In this document: positions 57,809 to 64,000 of the stretch, piece by piece | Position numbering within the stretch: position 1 is the stretch's first letter | How the letters are laid out: every line of letters begins with the position of its first letter | NCBI GenBank assembly: GCA_025931335.1 | Contig: JAICNG010000002.1 | Location: 1 to 64,000, forward strand | Reading direction: 5' to 3' | DNA from: Gemmatimonadaceae bacterium | Lineage (GTDB): Bacteria > Gemmatimonadota > Gemmatimonadetes > Gemmatimonadales > Gemmatimonadaceae | Length of the DNA stretch: 64,000 nt | Made by a program: the position numbers and the translations under genes | Notes under the pieces: generated by a model | The model's input: the letters and a program-made list of their open reading frames with translations, nothing else | What the model was told of the DNA's origin: nothing | The model's database searches: none

Positions 57809-59332
57809 ATGGCTGAGCACGAAGAGCGGTACCGTACGCTCGTCGAGCTGTCGCCGGACGCGATCGCCGTCCACCGCGACGGTCGCCTCGTGTTCAGCAA
57901 CACCGCCGGCCTTCGCATGCTCGGCGCCTCGTCACTCGACGACATCGTCGGCCACCCGCTGCTGCAGTTCGTCGCTGCGAGACATCATGACATCGTCCGC
58001 GCGCGCGTGCGCGATGCGATGGAGCAGCGCGTGGCGCAGCCGCCGATCGATCTCGAGCTCGTGCGCATCGACGGGGCGACCATCGATGTCCAGGTGACGA
58101 CGATTCCGGTAGCGTTCGAGGGCGCGCCCGCGCTCATTACGTTCGCGCACGATGTCACGGAGTACAATCGGACGCGGCGCGATCTCGAGCGCATCATCTC
58201 CCTTCAGCAGGCGACGCTGGAGTCCACCGCCGATGGGCTGCTCGTCGTCGACACCGAAGGGCGGATGGTGAGCTACAACCGCCGGTTCACCGACATGTGG
58301 CGCATCCCTCCGGCGATTCTCGAAGGAGGCGATGACCGCACCGCCATCGCGTACGTGCTCGATCAGCTCCGCGATCCCGCGCAGTTCCTGTCGAAGGTGC
58401 AGGAGCTGTACGCGCAGCGCGAAGCAAAGAGCTTCGACGTGCTCGAGTTCAAGGACGGCCGCACCTTCGAGCGCTACTCCCAGCCGCAGCGCATCGGAGG
58501 GCGGATCGTCGGCCGCGTCTGGAGCTTTCGCGACGTCACCGACCGGCAACGCCTCGCGCAGCGTATCGCGCGGCTGGAGAAGATGGAAGCGGTCGCCCGA
58601 TTCGCGAGCGGCGTCGCGCACGACTTCAACAACCTTCTGACCATCGTGCGCTCGTACGCCGATCTGCTCATGTACCAGCTCGGCCCCGACGAGTCGCGCG
58701 TGGCCGACCTCCAGCAGATCAAGCGCGCGACCGATCGCGCCGCATCGCTCGCCAGGCAGCTTCTGCTGTTCTCACGGCGATCGGCACAGGCGCCCCGCCG
58801 CCTCAAGGTCAGCGCGTTTCTGTCCGAGCTGCGGCCGATGCTCGAGCGCCTGGTGCGCCAGGGCATCACGCTGTCGCTCGAGCCTGGCCCACCGACGATC
58901 GATGTCATCGCCGACGCCGAGCAGCTCGAGCGCGTGATGATCAATCTCATCGTGAATGCCGTCGACGCGATCGCGGGAACGGGCGCGATCACGATTCACG
59001 TCGAACCGAGTCAGCTCGACGTGCACGCGGCGAAGGTCGCCGACGTGCAACCGGGAACGTTCGCCGCGATCATCATCAAGGACACCGGAGCCGGGATGAC
59101 GCCGGACACCCTCGCGCACGTATTCGAGCCCTTCTTCACGACCAAACCCCCCGGCCAGGGCACGGGACTCGGATTGGCGACCGTGTTCGGGATCGTTCGC
59201 CAGGCGGGAGGGCAGATCGACGTGGAGAGCGTGCCAAAGCGCGGGACGACGTTCCGCGTTCTGCTTCCCACGGCGGAACCGGTCACCACGGCGCCCTCAG
59301 CCCAGGCGAGCGAGCACGAACCTCGCGGTTAG
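57809..59332 (+). CDS. PAS-domain sensor histidine kinase
   Basis: Two PAS-like segments, VAHDFNNLLTIVRSYADLL H-box, DTGAGMTPDTLAHVFEPFFTTKPPGQGTGLGLATVFGI. Confidence 0.93.
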   Translation: MAEHEERYRTLVELSPDAIAVHRDGRLVFSNTAGLRMLGASSLDDIVGHPLLQFVAARHHDIVRARVRDAMEQRVAQPPIDLELVRIDGATIDVQVTTIPVAFEGAPALITFAHDVTEYNRTRRDLERIISLQQATLESTADGLLVVDTEGRMVSYNRRFTDMWRIPPAILEGGDDRTAIAYVLDQLRDPAQFLSKVQELYAQREAKSFDVLEFKDGRTFERYSQPQRIGGRIVGRVWSFRDVTDRQRLAQRIARLEKMEAVARFASGVAHDFNNLLTIVRSYADLLMYQLGPDESRVADLQQIKRATDRAASLARQLLLFSRRSAQAPRRLKVSAFLSELRPMLERLVRQGITLSLEPGPPTIDVIADAEQLERVMINLIVNAVDAIAGTGAITIHVEPSQLDVHAAKVADVQPGTFAAIIIKDTGAGMTPDTLAHVFEPFFTTKPPGQGTGLGLATVFGIVRQAGGQIDVESVPKRGTTFRVLLPTAEPVTTAPSAQASEHEPRG

Positions 59333-59339
59333 CGGCGGT

Positions 59340-59813
59340 ATGACCTCGACCTCATCAACCCACTCCGCGGACTGGCGCTCTCGTCTGCTCGACTCCGGCG
59401 AGCAGATCCGCGACCTCCTCGGTCGCATCAAGCGGATCGCGGTCCTGGGGATCAAGACCGAGGCGCAGTCATTCCAGCCGGCGTTCTACGTCCCCGAGTA
59501 CGTGCAGAGCGCTGGCTACGAGATCATCCCGGTGCCCGTGTATTATCCCGACGTCACCACCATCCTCGGTCAACCGGTGTATCGGCACGTGGCGGACATC
59601 CCCGGCGACGTCGATCTCGTGAACGTGTTCCGCCGCTCGCACGATGTTCCGCCGCACGTCGACGACATCCTCGCCAAGCGGCCGAAGGCGGTGTGGATGC
59701 AATCGGGAATCCGGCATGATGAAGTCGCGGAGCGCCTCGCGCGGGCCGGGATCGACGTGGTGCAGGACAGGTGCTTGATGGTGGAGGTCCGAAGCGCGAA
59801 GGCGCTGGAGTAG
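59340..59813 (+). CDS. CoA-binding domain protein
   Basis: YVPEYVQSAGYEIIPVPVYYPDVTTILGQPVYRHVADIPGDVDLVNVFR...VWMQSGIRHDEVAERLARAGIDVVQDRC. Confidence 0.88.
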   Translation: MTSTSSTHSADWRSRLLDSGEQIRDLLGRIKRIAVLGIKTEAQSFQPAFYVPEYVQSAGYEIIPVPVYYPDVTTILGQPVYRHVADIPGDVDLVNVFRRSHDVPPHVDDILAKRPKAVWMQSGIRHDEVAERLARAGIDVVQDRCLMVEVRSAKALE

Positions 59814-59837
59814 CGCTTTACCAGCGCCTCAGCCTCT

Positions 59838-60779
59838 TCACTGCGCCACCACCTGCCCCCGCCGCCAGTCGACCGTCCATGGACCCCCGGAAAGCAGGCG
59901 TCGCGCATCCGCCCCGGCCAGCGGGATCATTGACTCTTCCCAAACGAGCCAGAGTCCCGATCCGAAGAGCAGCGTCTGCACGCGCTCCCCTGGCATGTCG
60001 CGGTCGACGCGCCCGTTCTTGCGAAGGACGATCCGTCGCGCCGCGGCATCGATCGTCGGTGCCAGCGGCATGAGTACGTCCAGCCCGACGACCGCGTCCG
60101 TTGGCGACGCTTGCGGCGCGAAGCTCGTCAGCACCCGTCGCACCGTGAGGTCGCCGAGCGCGACCGAATGGGTGACGCCCGCCGCGTTGCGCACGTCGTT
60201 GTCGAACTTCGACGCGAACACTTTCGTGTCCTTGCTCCGCATCCACGCGGTGTCGAGGACGAGACCGTGCGCGAGCGGATCGAGCGTGGCCCGCACCGAT
60301 TCCTGGCCAATGCGCAGCACCACCGTGCCGAGAGCGCCGGTGTCGGCCGGCGACCAATGCACCGACACGGAATCCGGTCCATCCACTGTCGGTGCATTGT
60401 CGCGTAGCCACTCCGCGCGCGCCCGCTCCGCGTTGTGCAGTGGAGTGTTAGGCAGGCCGGCCAGCGAACGGAAGTCACCGAGCTGGGCGTACACCGGCGC
60501 GAGGTAGACGGCGACCTTCTTGGGATCGGCCCCGAAGTATCGGGCCTCTTCCATCAGGACCGCGCCGATGCGGAAGGCGCCGCGCGCGGCGAGGTATCGC
60601 CCCAGCGCGAGGCGGGCATCGGGATCGCGAGGCGCGCGCCGGACGGCGTAGTAATACAGCGTCTCGGCCGCGAACATGCGGCCCACCCGGAGGAGATTGT
60701 CCGCACGCGCGAGCACACCCTGCGCCTGGATGGGCGCGGCGGCGAGCAGCGGAATCGCTAGGAAGAGTCTACGGCGCAC
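59838..60779 (-). CDS. Secreted protein, possible retropepsin-like fold
   Basis: Signal peptide; repeat-like N-terminal half; GLVLDTAW...VVGLDVLMPLAPTIDAAARRIVLRK. Confidence 0.55.
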   Translation of the reverse strand: MRRRLFLAIPLLAAAPIQAQGVLARADNLLRVGRMFAAETLYYYAVRRAPRDPDARLALGRYLAARGAFRIGAVLMEEARYFGADPKKVAVYLAPVYAQLGDFRSLAGLPNTPLHNAERARAEWLRDNAPTVDGPDSVSVHWSPADTGALGTVVLRIGQESVRATLDPLAHGLVLDTAWMRSKDTKVFASKFDNDVRNAAGVTHSVALGDLTVRRVLTSFAPQASPTDAVVGLDVLMPLAPTIDAAARRIVLRKNGRVDRDMPGERVQTLLFGSGLWLVWEESMIPLAGADARRLLSGGPWTVDWRRGQVVAQ

Positions 60780-60798
60780 GATACCAAGACGCCTCCGC

Positions 60799-62115
60799 TC
60801 AGCGCGCCGTCACGTAGACGGCGAGGTAGTGCGTGGCCTCGTATTCCTTGGCCGCGGGGTTGGGCACGAGCGCGGCGATGAACCGGCCGCCGCGCGTCGC
60901 CGCGAGGACCACGCCCGGGCCGATGAGCCGCCCCCGGGCCCGGATCCAGCCTCCCCGGCTCTCGACGCCGCCATCCTCGATCGGCAGCGCCTTCCGCGTG
61001 GTGTCGAGCGGCACCGAGATGTCGATGGTCGGGCCCTCTACCCATGGGACGTCGGCGAGCTCGCCGCCACGAGGCACCTCGCCCCGCGGATTGCCGGTCC
61101 GGGGATCGAGCGCGAGCCACTCGGTGGCCTGCGCGAAGTCCTGCGCGGAGTTGGGGGCGCGCCCCGCGATGAGACGCGAGCCGTCGCGTGTCCATCGCAC
61201 CCGCCACCCCGCCCCGACCGGGAAGATGCGATCGGCCCCCGTCTCGACCTCCAGGACGCCCGGGCGCGCGAATCCGAACGCCACTCCCATCCCGCTCGCG
61301 TGAAAGCGGCCCGCGACGACGTCCTCGAGCGGCATGCCCACCCGGTTGGCGAACGCCTCCCACTGCGCCGTCGGCAGCGTGTCCTCGCGCGCGCCCCGGA
61401 GAAAATGCGCGCGACCGAATGCCACCTGACGCCAATCCGGCGACGGCGCGGCATCCCACACGCTGTCGCGGCGCACGTAGCGCAGCGGTCGCTCGGTGGC
61501 GACGAAGAAGCCGTTAGGCACGGGCTCGGCCTCGACCGCCGCCGGGTCGTCCATCACGATGATCGCGTTGCGATCCGGCGACAGCGCCCATCGCGCCACG
61601 GAGAACATCCCCTGCGTCTGCTGGTTGACGCGAATGAGCGCCGCCACCCGAGGCTCGACGGGTGCGGCACTGTCCCGGATGACGACGACCGATCTGGCGC
61701 CGCGCGCGGCGCGAATCGCGTGAGCCGCCGCCTGCGCCAGTGCCGGGTCGGTGCTCGGGAGCGCCAGCACCCGATACATCGTCCGCCCGTTGACCTCCGC
61801 TTGACGCACGTAGGCATCCCAGCCGGCGCGGTCCAGCGAGTCCCGCTTCGCGATGGCGGCAGCGGTATCCGGATACGAGGCCAGCTGCAGGGCGACGACG
61901 GCGCCCGTCACCGGCGCGGGAGCGGCGTCGATCGTATCGGCGGCCACGGAATCGGTGTCCGTGCGTGCCGCATCCCGGTCCCCGCACCCCCCGAGCACGA
62001 GGAGGATGGCGCCCAGGAGGCGGACCCGCGCGAACGAAGTTCCCCCCTCGACCCCTTCGACCCCTTCGATCCCTTCGATCCCTTCGATCCCTTCGACCCC
62101 TTTGCAGTTAGGCAT
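60799..62115 (-). CDS. Lipoprotein with SPOR-like domain and repeat-derived N-terminus
   Basis: LLGAILLVLGGC lipobox; VVALQLASYPDTAAAIAKRDSLDRAGWDAYVRQAEVNGRTMYRVLA (SPOR-like); ATG 62115 upstream of a 9-bp tandem repeat. Confidence 0.75.
   Translation of the reverse strand: MPNCKGVEGIEGIEGIEGVEGVEGGTSFARVRLLGAILLVLGGCGDRDAARTDTDSVAADTIDAAPAPVTGAVVALQLASYPDTAAAIAKRDSLDRAGWDAYVRQAEVNGRTMYRVLALPSTDPALAQAAAHAIRAARGARSVVVIRDSAAPVEPRVAALIRVNQQTQGMFSVARWALSPDRNAIIVMDDPAAVEAEPVPNGFFVATERPLRYVRRDSVWDAAPSPDWRQVAFGRAHFLRGAREDTLPTAQWEAFANRVGMPLEDVVAGRFHASGMGVAFGFARPGVLEVETGADRIFPVGAGWRVRWTRDGSRLIAGRAPNSAQDFAQATEWLALDPRTGNPRGEVPRGGELADVPWVEGPTIDISVPLDTTRKALPIEDGGVESRGGWIRARGRLIGPGVVLAATRGGRFIAALVPNPAAKEYEATHYLAVYVTAR
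62043..62101. repeat. Tandem 9-bp repeat (TTCGATCCC/TTCGACCCC)
   Basis: cctcgacccc ttcgacccc ttcgatccc ttcgatccc ttcgatccc ttcgacccc. Confidence 0.95.
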
Positions 62116-63283
62116 AGACCCCTTCCACCGCACTCTCCGCCTCCGGCATGCGCTCCCGCCGGCTCACCAGCGCCTCTTCCTGTGCGCGCTCCACCTCGAC
62201 CTCGACCTCGGCTTCCACCTCGGCGAGCGTCGCGCGCGAGACGCCATCGTCCGCGAGATGTTCCTCGTAGAGCGCGACGGGATCGCGACGCCCCCACTTG
62301 GCGAACAGCTCGGCGTCGAACGTCTCGCGCGCTTCAGCCTCGTCGTGCGTGGCGTGCCCGCCCATGCGAAACGTCTCCGCGACGAGGAGCGCCGGCCCGT
62401 CCCCGCGACGGCAGCGCTCGACGGCGAGCGCCGCGAGCGCGTACGCGTCGAGCACGTTGTTGCCATCGAACTCGCCTCCCCACATCCCATACGCGCGCGG
62501 CCAATCGGCGAAGCGCGAGGTCTCCGCAGGCAGATGGTGCTGCTCGAGCCGTGTGCCGAGCGCCACCTGATTGTTCTGGATGATGAAGATGGCGGGGGCC
62601 CGGCGCACGGCGGCGAAATTCAGCCCTTCGTGCGCGACACCGGCTTTCGTGCTGCCATCGCCGATCCACGTCATCGCGACCTGGCCGGTGCGCCGGACGG
62701 CGAACGACAGCGCGATGCCGGTGACGATCGGAACCATGTCGCCCACGTGGCTGATCGGCGCGACGATGCCATGCGCGATCGACCCGTAATGCCCATCACG
62801 CCCTCGGCTCGGCCCATCCCCTGTGCCCATGTAGGCGCGAAAGATGTCGGCGACGGGCATGCCCATCTCGGAGCAGGCGCCGGAGTTTCGGATCATCGGG
62901 GCGACGATGTCGGATTGCACATTGCGGATTGCTGATTGCGGGTGGGATTCATCTCCGGACGACGGTGTTACTCGCAATCCGCGATCCGCAGTCCGCAATC
63001 GCCGTAACGCGTGGACCGGCCCCACCGTCGCCGCTTCCTCGCCGGTGCCAAGCCATGCCTTCGAGATCACGCCCTGACGCACCCACCGCTTGAGCGCGAT
63101 GTCGGTGAGTCGCGTGCGCACGAGACCACGGTAGAGGTCGAGATGCTGCTCCTCGGTGAGGCGATCGACGATCGCGGCACGAGCCGGGTCGGCGCGCGGG
63201 CGCTCCCGAAAAGCGTCGACGTCGCGATCGTCGCGCTTCCACGCGACGTACTCGGGAGGATCGAAGGCGGCGTAGCGCTTCAT
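62108..63283 (-). CDS. Thiamine-pyrophosphate-dependent dehydrogenase E1 alpha subunit
   Basis: GTGEEAATVG, TWIGDGSTKAGVAHEGLNFAAVRRAPAIFIIQNNQVALGT TPP-binding region, FRMGGHATHDEAEAR. Confidence 0.92.
   Translation of the reverse strand: MKRYAAFDPPEYVAWKRDDRDVDAFRERPRADPARAAIVDRLTEEQHLDLYRGLVRTRLTDIALKRWVRQGVISKAWLGTGEEAATVGPVHALRRLRTADRGLRVTPSSGDESHPQSAIRNVQSDIVAPMIRNSGACSEMGMPVADIFRAYMGTGDGPSRGRDGHYGSIAHGIVAPISHVGDMVPIVTGIALSFAVRRTGQVAMTWIGDGSTKAGVAHEGLNFAAVRRAPAIFIIQNNQVALGTRLEQHHLPAETSRFADWPRAYGMWGGEFDGNNVLDAYALAALAVERCRRGDGPALLVAETFRMGGHATHDEAEARETFDAELFAKWGRRDPVALYEEHLADDGVSRATLAEVEAEVEVEVERAQEEALVSRRERMPEAESAVEGVYA
62911..63002. repeat. GATTGCGG-word inverted repeat, copy E, inside a CDS
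   Basis: gattgcacattgcggattgctgattgcg...cgcaatccgcgatccgcagtccgcaatcg; 23 of 28 arm positions complementary. Confidence 0.9.
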
Positions 63284-63996
63284 CAGCGGGCGAGGGGCTC
63301 CATCTTCCAGAACGCGATGCCGCCCGCCTGCTGCCCCACCGGCACATCGGCAACGCGGGTCAGCGCGCGCAGATCGTAGACATCGACCTTGCCGGGCGCG
63401 GCGCCGACGGCCTCGTTGCTCACGAACGCATAACGAGAGTCCGGGGAGACGGCGACGCCGTGCGTCACCGTCGTCGAGCTCTTCGTGTTGAGGACGCTCT
63501 GTCCGCTGGTGAGATCGAAGACCTGGACACCGCCGCCCTGCTTGAGCGTCGCGATGAGGAGCCGGCCATCCGGCGTGACGGCGAGGTTGTAGGGGCCACG
63601 TCCGGTCGCGAAGGTGCGGGTGATCTCCCACCGGCCGGCGTCGATCTCGACGATCTGGTCCGCCTTGTTGCAGGCGACGTACACCTTGCTCCCGTCGGCG
63701 GACGGCTGCGCCCACGTCGGTGAGCAGCTCGCCGCCGGCATACTGCGATGAGCCGAATGCTCACCGGCCGTGTAGTGCGTAATCGGTCCTTCCTTCCCCT
63801 TCGCCAGCCCGAATCGCCGCGACACCGTGAACGTCCTCGTGTCGAGCTCGACGACCTGGTCATCCATCATGCACGTCGAATACTGGTGGAGCCCGCTCGG
63901 ATCGACGCGGCTGCCGTGCGGCATCGTGCACGTCTCCGTGCGCGCGACCTCGGTGTGCGTCGGCGTGTAGACCACCGAGACCGACGACGGCACCAT
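63283..63996 (-). CDS. YncE-like beta-propeller protein (probably truncated by window edge)
   Basis: Repeated blade motifs (GSKVYVACNKADQIVEIDAGRWEITRTFATGRGPYNLAVTPDGRLLIATLKQGGGVQVFDL); overlaps the E1 alpha start. Confidence 0.8.
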   Translation of the reverse strand: MVPSSVSVVYTPTHTEVARTETCTMPHGSRVDPSGLHQYSTCMMDDQVVELDTRTFTVSRRFGLAKGKEGPITHYTAGEHSAHRSMPAASCSPTWAQPSADGSKVYVACNKADQIVEIDAGRWEITRTFATGRGPYNLAVTPDGRLLIATLKQGGGVQVFDLTSGQSVLNTKSSTTVTHGVAVSPDSRYAFVSNEAVGAAPGKVDVYDLRALTRVADVPVGQQAGGIAFWKMEPLAR

Positions 63997-64000
63997 CTCC

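Overview
64 kb of high-GC, gene-dense bacterial chromosome. The eukaryotic-type Ser/Thr kinases with TPR tails and the general gene complement suggest Gemmatimonadota or a relative (inference only). I support about 57 CDS. No rRNA, tRNA, CRISPR array, prophage or transposase was recognised. Main content: PDZ protein; ferritin-like/VIT1 transporter; two Ser/Thr kinases; leuS; chemotaxis receptor; nicotinamidase and nicotinate phosphoribosyltransferase; glycosylasparaginase; an aspartase/fumarase fused to a cyclic-nucleotide-binding domain; hemA with a HmuY-like neighbour; an Mrp/PCP_red/ferredoxin/USP/radical-SAM block; a cytochrome-bd-like plus multi-cytochrome-c locus; two complete heme-copper oxidase operons separated by an enoyl-CoA hydratase, an NDP-forming acyl-CoA synthetase and a gamma-glutamyltransferase/D-aminoacylase fusion; PBP4; saccharopine-DH-like protein; PAS histidine kinase; TPP-dependent E1 alpha. 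The most unusual signal is not a gene. It is a set of interspersed inverted repeats whose arms are short tandem 'words' (GATTGCGG-, GTCAGGAGT-, GATCGAAGG-, GAGGAGTGA-type). Two copies share a three-hairpin, cloverleaf-like core with compensatory base changes. A GATTGCGG-type copy is inserted in frame inside the E1 alpha gene, and another copy encodes part of a cytochrome c signal-peptide region in the same reading frame, reminiscent of Rickettsia palindromic elements.
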